Assembly (NCBI RefSeq): GCF_001426745.1 | Contig: NZ_LMFI01000001.1 | Span: 1,190,022 to 1,254,021, forward strand | DNA: 64,000 nucleotides | Direction of reading: 5' to 3' | DNA from: Nocardioides sp. Root140 | Lineage (GTDB): Bacteria; Actinomycetota; Actinomycetes; Propionibacteriales; Nocardioidaceae | Shown here: positions 57,974 through 64,000 of the stretch, piece by piece | Layout of the letters: every line of letters begins with the position of its first letter | Position numbering within the stretch: the first letter of the stretch is position 1 | Translations under genes and position numbers: made by a program | The notes under the pieces: generated by a model | The model's input: only the letters and a program-made list of their open reading frames with translations | Told to the model about the DNA's origin: nothing | Databases searched by the model: none

Positions 57974-58450
57974 TCAGGCGGTGCCGTCGTAGGCGGCCTG
58001 GAGCTCGGCGAGGTTGAACTTGCCCTGTGTGGACAGCATCTTCTTCATGAACCTGGCCACGGCCTCCGGATCGCCGGTCGTGTAGTCGGTGAAGTTGCTG
58101 GGGCCGACCTGCCACGACAAGCCGTACTTGTCCTTGAGCCAGCCGCAGGGCTGCTCGGTGCCGCCCTCGACCAGCGCGTCCCAGACCCGGTCGATCTCCG
58201 CCTGGTCCTCACAACGGACCTCCAGGGAGATCGCCTCGCTGAACGTGAACATGGGGCCGCCGTTGATGCCCACGAACCGTTGCCCGAGGAGCTCGAACTC
58301 CACGGCCATCGCGGTGCCGTCGTCGCCCATCCCGGTGGCGTCGTACTTCACGACGTTGAGCACCCGGCCGTCGCCCAGGACCGAGATGTAGTGGTCGATG
58401 GCTTCCTCGGCGTTGTCGTCGAACCAGAGGTTGGTGACGATCTTCTGCAT
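57974..58450 (-). CDS. VOC/PhnB-like protein
   Basis: A 158-residue protein of the vicinal oxygen chelate superfamily, PhnB (3-demethylubiquinone methyltransferase-like) subgroup. The start is MQKIVTNLWFDDNAEEAIDHYISVLG, with FVGINGGPMFTFSEAISLEVRCEDQAEIDRVWDALVEGG following and the closing GWLKDKYGLSWQVGP. The function is unknown; many annotated as glyoxalase or methyltransferase do neither. It is convergent with the Lrp regulator and downstream of kamA, separated by a terminator-like hairpin. Confidence 0.88.
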   Translation of the reverse strand: MQKIVTNLWFDDNAEEAIDHYISVLGDGRVLNVVKYDATGMGDDGTAMAVEFELLGQRFVGINGGPMFTFSEAISLEVRCEDQAEIDRVWDALVEGGTEQPCGWLKDKYGLSWQVGPSNFTDYTTGDPEAVARFMKKMLSTQGKFNLAELQAAYDGTA

Positions 58451-58529
58451 GGGATGGTCCCTTCGTCGGAGTGTGTGGTCGTGTCGACCCGGTCTCGTCC
58501 CCGGATTCATCGCACTGGCCCGAAATGAG

Positions 58530-58564
58530 CAGCGGGTGCCATCCACCCAGGATGACACCCGCTG
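58530..58564 (-). terminator. Terminator-like hairpin after kamA
   Basis: CAGCGGGTG and CACCCGCTG pair (9 bp), with an inner ATC/GAT pair. The hairpin lies about 33 bases past the kamA stop on the minus strand, and no T-run follows. Confidence 0.5.
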
Positions 58565-58596
58565 AGCCGTCCCCCCGGACGCGTGTGGTTGCTGAG

Positions 58597-60051
58597 TCAG
58601 TGAGCCTGCAGTGCCGCCGTGCGCCGCGACGCCTCGGCGACCTCGGCCGCGCGCAGGGCCGACTCGTCGAGGTTCCCGTGGTCGGCCCACCACTTCTGGC
58701 CCTCGAGTGGCAGCGTGTGGATCGGGTCGTAGTAGTGGTACTCCCGCGACAGGGCCTCGGGGTCGGTGGCCTCGATCGAGGTGCGGTAGTTCTTCGTCCA
58801 GCCGGAGATGCCGCGCACCTCGTCGTACGACGCCAGCTGGTGCACCCAGCGCTTGCCGACGAACGGCACGTCACACACGATCCGCGGCGTCGCGAAGCCT
58901 GGCAGGTAGCCCATGATGTGGTGCTGCAGGCGCTGCGCGTCGGCGACCGAGACCCGCCAGTGCTCGGAGTAGGGGATCATGTCGCACATGTAGAAGTAGT
59001 AGGGCATGATCTGCGCCCCGTCGAGCAGTCGGAAGCACAGGTCGAGCAGCGCGTGCGGGTCGGCGTTGACGCCGTTGAGCAGCACGCCCTGGTTGCGCAC
59101 GTCGCGGATGCCGGTCTCGAGCATCGTGGCCGCCGCCTTCGCCACCAGCGGCGTCACCGAGTTCGCGTGGTTGACGTGGGTGTGTATCGCGATCGACACA
59201 CCACGCGACCGGGCCAGCGTGGCGACCCGGGTCATGCCGTCGACGACGTCGTCCTGGAGCCAGTGCTGGGGGAGTCCCATGAGCGCCTTGGTGGCCAGGC
59301 GTACGTCGCGGATGTTCTCGATCTCGAGCAACCGCATCAGGAAGTCCTCGAGCCGCGCCCACGGCATGTTGGCCACGTCGCCACCGGAGACGACCACGTC
59401 GCGCACCGTCGGCGTACGGCGCAGGTAGTCCATCATCGAGTCGAGCCGGTCGACGGGCTTTGCGGTGAACTTCAGCTTCTCGATCACCGGCGTGGAGTTG
59501 CCGACGAGGTCCATGCGGGTGCAGTGGCCGCAGTACTGGGGGCAGGTCGGCAGCAGCTCGGCCAGCACCTTGGTGGGGTAGCGGTGGGTCAGGCCCTCGG
59601 CCACCCACATGTCGTGCTCGTGCAGGGAGTCACGGGTGGCGTGCGGGTGTGAGGGCCAGTCGGTACGGCGGTCGGAGAAGACCGGCAGCATGTAGTGGCG
59701 CACCGGGTCGGCGTAGAACGCGTCGGTGAGTGAGCCCGGGCCCGTGGGTTCGGTGGTGGGCGCCATCGTGTTCATCATCTGCGGCGGCACCAGCATCGAC
59801 ATGGTGGCCCGCTCGGTCTGGTCACGCTCGAGGTCGGCGTAGAACCGGTCGTCGACGAGGTCGCCGAGCAGCTCGCGCAGCTGCTTGAGGTTCTTGATGC
59901 AGTGCGAGCGTTGCCACTGCACGGATTCCCACTCCGCGACGGTGACGTCCTTCCATCCGGGGAAGCGGGTCCAGTCGGGTTCGACCAGCTCGGTGCGGCG
60001 GTAGGGGTACGGCTGACCGGTGAGGGAGGCGATCGAGGTCTCGATGCTCAT
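58597..60051 (-). CDS. kamA: Lysine 2,3-aminomutase
   Basis: A 484-residue radical-SAM enzyme that converts L-lysine to L-beta-lysine with PLP. The cluster-binding motif is CPQYCGHCTRMDLVG. PLP-lysine and SAM-binding regions follow (VSGGDVANMPWARLEDFL, and the end LEGQKWWADHGNLDESALRAAEV). The N-terminal 120 residues are typical of the KamA group. The usual partner, beta-lysine acetyltransferase AblB, is not next to it. The ATG at 60051 is preceded by CAGGAG. Confidence 0.92.
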   Translation of the reverse strand: MSIETSIASLTGQPYPYRRTELVEPDWTRFPGWKDVTVAEWESVQWQRSHCIKNLKQLRELLGDLVDDRFYADLERDQTERATMSMLVPPQMMNTMAPTTEPTGPGSLTDAFYADPVRHYMLPVFSDRRTDWPSHPHATRDSLHEHDMWVAEGLTHRYPTKVLAELLPTCPQYCGHCTRMDLVGNSTPVIEKLKFTAKPVDRLDSMMDYLRRTPTVRDVVVSGGDVANMPWARLEDFLMRLLEIENIRDVRLATKALMGLPQHWLQDDVVDGMTRVATLARSRGVSIAIHTHVNHANSVTPLVAKAAATMLETGIRDVRNQGVLLNGVNADPHALLDLCFRLLDGAQIMPYYFYMCDMIPYSEHWRVSVADAQRLQHHIMGYLPGFATPRIVCDVPFVGKRWVHQLASYDEVRGISGWTKNYRTSIEATDPEALSREYHYYDPIHTLPLEGQKWWADHGNLDESALRAAEVAEASRRTAALQAH

Positions 60052-60121
60052 CGGAGGCTCCTGTCGGGACGACGTGGGGACGCATGGCGAGGCGGAAGGT
60101 GTGACGTGGGCCTCAAAGACC

Positions 60122-60151
60122 AGAATAGATGGAGATTATCCTGCAGTTCAA
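60122..60151 (-). promoter_or_regulatory. Putative kamA promoter
   Basis: On the minus strand, TTGAAC (-35, 60146-60151) and TATTCT (-10, 60122-60127) are 18 bases apart. Transcription near 60115 would give a leader of about 63 bases. The spacer contains GGATAATCTCC, a near-palindrome of the AT-centred kind bound by Lrp-type regulators. Confidence 0.5.
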
Positions 60152-60283
60152 ATGCAACACCGTAAATTGTCCCGCAAGATGAGTCCTGGTGCGGAATTGC
60201 CACCGAAGGCGGACCTCGCGTCGGATTTCGTGGGTGAACAGCGGTTGTCCTGGCGCCCTCCGCGGGCCGGTCTGGACCGCGCT

Positions 60284-60311
60284 TCCGGCGTGTCTCGCGA
60301 GACACGCCGGA
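60284..60311. repeat. Perfect 28-bp palindrome
   Basis: A perfect 28-base inverted repeat with central TGTCTCGCGAGACA and flanks TCCGGCG/CGCCGGA. It has no spacer, so it is a strong candidate for a dimeric protein binding site. It lies about 230 bases upstream of kamA and 360 bases from lnt. Confidence 0.9.
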
Positions 60312-60663
60312 GCTGCTGGAAAACAATGATGAATTCTTGGCGACCAGGCCCCCTGCCTGACCTGCGACAACGCGAGTTTGTGCAGGTCAAGGCCGTGTTG
60401 ACAGCGCCCGGACTGGTGGGCAAAAGTGCCCGGGTCCGCCCATGCAGATCGTGATGGCGGACCGACGTCCAGGTGGTCGTCGGAGACGGTGCGAGCACCA
60501 CGTGCCGGTCCCCGATGACTCGCGGAGGTCGGTCCCGCCGCTCGAGGGCGGATGCGGGAGGGCCTCCAGCTCCGTAGACAACTTCGCACCGACGGCCGCC
60601 AGTCGCCGATGAGGAGGTCCGAAGGGTTGCCTGGCCCTCCCGCGCCTGCATGAACCCCGCAGG

Positions 60664-60669
60664 TAGCCT
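60664..60669 (+). promoter_or_regulatory. -10 element, lnt (leaderless type)
   Basis: TAGCCT, six bases before the GTG at 60676. Confidence 0.45.
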
Positions 60670-60675
60670 TGCCGG

Positions 60676-62211
60676 GTGCTCCGCATCCTGCTCGCCCTGG
60701 TCAGCGGGATCGCCGTGGGACTGGCCTTCGAGCCGGTCGCAGCAGCCGTCCTCCTGCCACTCGGCCTGGCCCTCTTCCTGTGGTGCGTGCACCAGCAGTC
60801 GACGCGGTATGCCGCGCTGCTCGGCCTGGTCTTCGGGCTCGCCAACATGCTGGTCCTGCTGTTCTGGCTGCGCGTCATCGGCATCGACGCCTGGCTGGCG
60901 CTCTCCGCGTTCGAGGCGCTCTACTTCGCCCTGGCCGGCGTCGGCCTCGCCGCGGTGTCGCGGCTGCCGGGGTGGCCGGTGTGGTCAGCCGTGGTCTGGG
61001 TGGCCGTCGAGACGTTCCGCGGTGCCTGGCCGATGAGCGGGCTGACCTGGGGCCGGGTGTCGTTCGCGGTCATCGACACCCCGTTCGAGCGCTGGTTCCC
61101 GTGGGTCGGCGCCAACGGCGTCAGCCTCCTGGTCGTGCTGTGCTCGGCAGTCCTGCTGTGGTGCCTGCAGAACCTCCGCAACCGGCAGGTGCTGGCCGGG
61201 GGAGTGCTCAGCGGCACGGTCCTGGCCGTGGTCGTGCCCTGGTTCGTGCCGATCCACGCGACCTCCGACGAGACCGCGACCGTGGCGGTCGTTCAGGGCG
61301 ACGTGCCCGGCAACGGCGACGACCTGATCGCCCACCACCGCGAGGTCACCGCCAGCCACATGGCACTCACCCAGGAGCTGGCGGAGCAGGTGGAGGACGG
61401 CAAGGCCGAGCGCCCCGACTTCGTGGTCTGGCCGGAGAACACGACCGCGGTCGACCCGTTTCTCGACAGCAGCGTCCGCCAGATGCTCTGGCTGACCTCG
61501 CAGATGATCGGGGTGCCGATCCTGGTCGGCGCCATCGTCGATGCCGATCGGGAGCACGTGCTCAACCAGGGGATCGTCTACGACCCGGTGACAGGTGCGG
61601 GCGACCGCTACACGAAGCGTCACCCCGTGCCGTTCGGCGAGTACATCCCGTATCGGCAACGCTTCGGCACCGCCAACTTCGGCCGTCTGGAGATGGTGCC
61701 GCGCGACATGCTCAGCGGCACCGGCGTCGAACCCCTGCGCGTCGACGGCCTCAAGGTGGCCGACGTGATCTGCTTCGACGTCTCCTACGACGACACGGTC
61801 ACCGACCAGGTACGTCGTGGGGCCGACCTGCTCGTCGTACAGACCTCCAACGCGATGTTCATCCACACCGGCCAGATCGAGCAGCAGTTCGCGATCAGCC
61901 GACTGCGCGCCCTCGAGACCGGGCGCACCGTCGTGGTGGCGGCGGTGAACGGTCGCAGCGGAGTCATCGGTGCCGACGGCAACGTGATCAAGGCGATCGA
62001 ACCGCGCACCCGCGACGTCCTCGTGCAGGAGGTGCGCCTGGCGGACGGCACGCCGCCGGCGATGGTGGTCGGTCCGTGGCTCGGGCGACTCGCCGTGCCG
62101 CTCGCCCTCGGTGCGGCGCTGTTCCCCCTGCTGTCGTATCGTCTGCAACGCAGGAAGCGGGTCCCCCACGAGGCGGATCCCGAGCCGGACGACCAAGGGG
62201 ACAACGCGTGA
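60676..62211 (+). CDS. lnt: Apolipoprotein N-acyltransferase
   Basis: A 511-residue membrane enzyme that acylates the N-terminal cysteine of lipoproteins. An N-terminal block of about seven transmembrane helices is followed by the carbon-nitrogen hydrolase domain (residues about 205-440) with the triad Glu in VVWPENTTAVDP, Lys in KRHPVPFGEY and Cys in VICFDVSYDD. A final transmembrane helix closes the protein. It overlaps the mannosyltransferase gene by four bases (GTGA); in M. tuberculosis these two activities are fused in Ppm1. Confidence 0.94.
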   Translation: MLRILLALVSGIAVGLAFEPVAAAVLLPLGLALFLWCVHQQSTRYAALLGLVFGLANMLVLLFWLRVIGIDAWLALSAFEALYFALAGVGLAAVSRLPGWPVWSAVVWVAVETFRGAWPMSGLTWGRVSFAVIDTPFERWFPWVGANGVSLLVVLCSAVLLWCLQNLRNRQVLAGGVLSGTVLAVVVPWFVPIHATSDETATVAVVQGDVPGNGDDLIAHHREVTASHMALTQELAEQVEDGKAERPDFVVWPENTTAVDPFLDSSVRQMLWLTSQMIGVPILVGAIVDADREHVLNQGIVYDPVTGAGDRYTKRHPVPFGEYIPYRQRFGTANFGRLEMVPRDMLSGTGVEPLRVDGLKVADVICFDVSYDDTVTDQVRRGADLLVVQTSNAMFIHTGQIEQQFAISRLRALETGRTVVVAAVNGRSGVIGADGNVIKAIEPRTRDVLVQEVRLADGTPPAMVVGPWLGRLAVPLALGAALFPLLSYRLQRRKRVPHEADPEPDDQGDNA

Positions 62212-62963
62212 CGTACGACGGACTGGGCCGCGTCGTGATGGTGATTCCGACGTACAACGAGTCGCTCAACATCGAGTGGATCGTCGCGCGTCTGCGCGAG
62301 GCCCAACCCGGCGTCGACGTGATGATCGTCGACGACAACTCTCCCGACGGCACCGGCAAGCTGGCCGACAAGCTCGCCGAGGCCGATCCCCAGATCACCG
62401 TCGTGCACCGCACGGAGAAGGCCGGGCTCGGTGCGGCGTACCTGCACGGCTTCCGGGTCGCCCTTGACCTGGGCTACGACGTGATCGGCGAGATGGACGC
62501 CGACGGGTCCCACCAGCCCGAGCAGCTGCACAGGCTGCTCGACGCGCTGCGCACCGCCGACCTGGTCATCGGCTCCCGGTGGATCCCGGGCGGTTCGGTG
62601 GTCAACTGGCCCAGGTCCCGTGAGTTCCTCTCCCGGGGCGGCAACCTCTACGTCCGCCTGTTGCTCGGCGTGAAGATCAAGGACGCCACCGCCGGGTTCC
62701 GGGTCTTCAAGCGGGCCACGCTGGAGGCCATCGACATCGACACGGTCGAGTCCACCGGCTACGTCTTCCAGACCGACATGGCGTGGCGCACACTGCAGAC
62801 CGGCGGCACCGTCGCCGAGGTGCCGATCGAGTTCATCGAGCGCGAGCGCGGCGACTCCAAGATGAGCGGTTCGGTGGCGACCGAGTCCCTGAAGCGGATC
62901 ACCCGCTGGGGCCTGCACGAGCGGTGGGCCCGCCTCAAGCGCACCTTCCGGCGCGGGCGCTGA
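62208..62963 (+). CDS. ppm1: Polyprenol-phosphate mannose synthase
   Basis: A 251-residue GT2 family glycosyltransferase, separate from lnt here. It transfers mannose from GDP-mannose to polyprenol phosphate, supplying the donor for lipoglycan and O-mannosylation pathways. Motifs are MVIPTYNESLNIEWIV, MIVDDNSPDGTG (nucleotide binding), EMDADGSHQPEQL (D-x-D-like) and FIERERGDSKMS. No C-terminal membrane segment is seen, unlike fungal DPM1. It overlaps lnt by four bases and precedes fxsA. Confidence 0.93.
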   Translation: MTYDGLGRVVMVIPTYNESLNIEWIVARLREAQPGVDVMIVDDNSPDGTGKLADKLAEADPQITVVHRTEKAGLGAAYLHGFRVALDLGYDVIGEMDADGSHQPEQLHRLLDALRTADLVIGSRWIPGGSVVNWPRSREFLSRGGNLYVRLLLGVKIKDATAGFRVFKRATLEAIDIDTVESTGYVFQTDMAWRTLQTGGTVAEVPIEFIERERGDSKMSGSVATESLKRITRWGLHERWARLKRTFRRGR

Positions 62964-62968
62964 CGACC

Positions 62969-63454
62969 ATGCCTCGCCGTCGTCGGCTGCCCGGACTGCT
63001 GATCGCGGTCCTGTTCTTCGGGATCCCGCTGCTCGAGATCTACGTGCTGATCCAGGTCGGCCAGGTGATCGGCGTCGGCTGGACGATCCTGCTGCTGATC
63101 GCCGACAGCCTCCTCGGCGCCTGGTTGATCAAGCATGAGGGCGCCCGCGCGATGTCCGCGTTCAGCCAGGCGCTCTCCAGCGGCCGGATGCCGGCCAAGG
63201 AGATCGCCGACGGCATCCTGGTGCTGTCCGGCGGCATGCTCATGCTCTCGCCCGGTTTCGTGCTCGACATCGTGGGCCTGCTGCTCGTCCTCCCGTTCAC
63301 CCGACCGTTGGCCCGCCGAGGACTGTCCCGGTTCGTCGCGGCACGGCTGGTCACCGACCTGCCGTTCGGGGGCGGAAATGACAAGCGCCCCCGACCCGGT
63401 TCACAGGGAACCGTGGTCGAGGGCGAAGTCGTCGATGACGACCCGTCGAACTAG
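62969..63454 (+). CDS. fxsA: FxsA family membrane protein
   Basis: A 161-residue FxsA-type protein. Hydrophobic segments are GLLIAVLFFGIPLLEIYVLIQVG, VIGVGWTILLLIADSLLGAWL and FVLDIVGLLLVLPFTRPL; the loop GGMLMLSPGFVLDIVG is family-typical. The C terminus is basic then acidic and disordered. In E. coli FxsA affects exclusion of phage T7 from F-carrying cells; its normal role is unknown. It starts five bases after ppm1 and overlaps the 3' end of rbpA by four bases on the opposite strand. Confidence 0.93.
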   Translation: MPRRRRLPGLLIAVLFFGIPLLEIYVLIQVGQVIGVGWTILLLIADSLLGAWLIKHEGARAMSAFSQALSSGRMPAKEIADGILVLSGGMLMLSPGFVLDIVGLLLVLPFTRPLARRGLSRFVAARLVTDLPFGGGNDKRPRPGSQGTVVEGEVVDDDPSN

Positions 63455-63837
63455 ACGGACGCCTTCTTCTTGCTCTTCGAGGCGCGGTGCAGGTGCGCCG
63501 GGCCGATCTCTCCACCGCGGAGCAGCTCGAGCCGCTCGCTGAGGATGTCTTCGAGCTCCTTGATCGAGCGACGCTCGAGCAGCATGTCCCAGTGAGTACG
63601 AGCCGGCTTCTCAGCCTTCTCCTCGGGGAGGATGCCGTCGACGTTCAGCGCGACCGCCCCACACTTGGGGCATTCCCAGTTGGCCGGGATGTCCGCCTCG
63701 ACGGACATCGGGACCTCGAACTTGTGACCCTGCGGGCAGGCATAGCCCACCTGCTGACGTGCTGCGAACTCGATGCCGCGCTCGTCCTCGAAGCTCTGGC
63801 CTCCGAGCCGGGCTCCGCGCAATGTGCGCTCCGCCAT
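63451..63837 (-). CDS. rbpA: RNA polymerase-binding protein RbpA
   Basis: A 128-residue RbpA. It binds RNA polymerase and the primary sigma factor, aiding open complex formation. The core contains zinc ligands CPQGHKFEVPM and CPKCGAVALN, and the sigma-interacting end RTHWDMLLERRSIKELEDILSERLELLR. A lysine-rich C terminus (RASKSKKKASV) follows. The ATG at 63837 has GGAGG upstream. It has a perfect sigma-R-type promoter about 120 bases upstream. Confidence 0.97.
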   Translation of the reverse strand: MAERTLRGARLGGQSFEDERGIEFAARQQVGYACPQGHKFEVPMSVEADIPANWECPKCGAVALNVDGILPEEKAEKPARTHWDMLLERRSIKELEDILSERLELLRGGEIGPAHLHRASKSKKKASV

Positions 63838-63938
63838 GAGCTACCTCCGATTGACGTTCTGATTTGTCTCTTCGTGGTTGAGACGGAGTCCCCCCACAAC
63901 CATGACGGGGCTTTCGTGCGTGCCACGTCACACCTACA

Positions 63939-63964
63939 AACGTACGACGGGGGCCAAGGATTCC
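63939..63964 (-). promoter_or_regulatory. Sigma-R-type promoter of rbpA
   Basis: On the minus strand, GGAAT (63960-63964) and GTT (63939-63941) are separated by exactly 18 bases, matching the disulfide-stress sigma factor (SigR/SigH) consensus GGAAT-N18-GTT. Streptomyces coelicolor rbpA is known to be under sigma-R. The leader would be about 95 bases. Confidence 0.75.
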
Positions 63965-63984
63965 TCAGGAGAGCTGAATGTGGC

Positions 63985-63998
63985 CGAACGCACGTTCG
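63985..63998. promoter_or_regulatory. LexA-box-like site
   Basis: CGAAC-GCAC-GTTCG, a perfect 14-bp dyad matching the actinobacterial SOS box CGAAC-N4-GTTCG; with one more pair the symmetry spans 63984-63999. It is at the right window edge, so the controlled gene probably lies beyond. Confidence 0.55.
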
Positions 63999-64000
63999 GG

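Larger units (their letters stand above)
60052..60675. other. 624-bp intergenic region upstream of kamA and lnt
   Basis: It holds the kamA promoter at the left end (60115-60155), an exact 28-bp palindrome (60284-60311), and the lnt -10 at its right end. GC falls markedly near 60110-60180. Several open frames cross it on both strands, but none has family motifs or a convincing start, and their composition is shadow-like. No RNA gene could be recognised. Confidence 0.7.

Noticed and set aside
60113..60589. 158-residue minus-strand frame in the kamA-lnt intergenic region
   Set aside because: Arg/Pro/Ser-rich shadow composition, no ribosome-binding site, and it crosses the 28-bp palindrome and kamA promoter.

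Overview
The window is a high-GC chromosomal segment of an actinobacterium, most likely a Nocardioides-like member of the Propionibacteriales. The support is the Pup-proteasome system (arc, dop, pup, prcB, prcA, pafA, pafBC), mycothiol ligase mshC, RbpA, a DUF222/HNH protein, actinobacterial families (DUF3090, SCO1664, DUF5703) and frequent GTG/TTG starts. From memory, roughly 17-63 kb follows the order of the Mycobacterium tuberculosis block Rv2137c to Rv2050 (DUF5703, uppP, phosphomutase, DUF3090, mshC, PAC2, metH, recB-like, trmI, mpa, dop-pup-prcBA, pafA, pafBC, tatAC, helY, 5'-3' exonuclease, ppm1, rbpA), with additions.

Layout. 0-9.9 kb is a respiratory nitrate block: the end of a YfcC-type carrier, a universal stress protein, narK, narGHJI and a small cupin. 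9.9-17.2 kb is accessory: a membrane protein of unknown function, a large PQQ-propeller lipoprotein, tRNA-Leu(GAG), an M20 peptidase, a DUF222/HNH protein and a cupin. 17.2-25 kb holds DUF4190, DUF5703 and aldo/keto reductase genes, uppP, corA, then the phosphomutase/DUF3090/SCO1664 trio running into mshC, and a PAC2 protein. 25-37 kb holds metH, an alcohol dehydrogenase, a HAD hydrolase and a five-gene peptide ABC transporter. 37-42 kb holds a RecB-like Fe-S nuclease, an M50 protease, trmI and arc.

42.7-52 kb is the Pup-proteasome locus, followed by tatA-tatC. The proteasome ATPase, Pup, its ligase and depupylase, both core subunits and the PafBC DNA-damage regulator lie together; Pup is encoded already ending in GGE. 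52-58 kb holds a lipid kinase, helY, DUF3054, a 5'-3' exonuclease and an Lrp regulator. 58-60 kb holds a VOC protein and lysine 2,3-aminomutase kamA, followed by a 624-bp intergenic region with a perfect 28-bp palindrome. 60.7-64 kb holds lnt, a separate ppm1, fxsA and rbpA.

Regulation stands out. At least 17 genes have a TANNNT hexamer ending 6-7 bases before the start codon, the arrangement expected of leaderless mRNAs. rbpA has an exact GGAAT-N18-GTT (sigma-R type) promoter, and a LexA-box-like CGAAC-N4-GTTCG lies at the right edge. There are no CRISPR arrays, rRNA genes, IS elements or clear prophage genes. The most interesting poorly characterised unit is the trio next to mshC.
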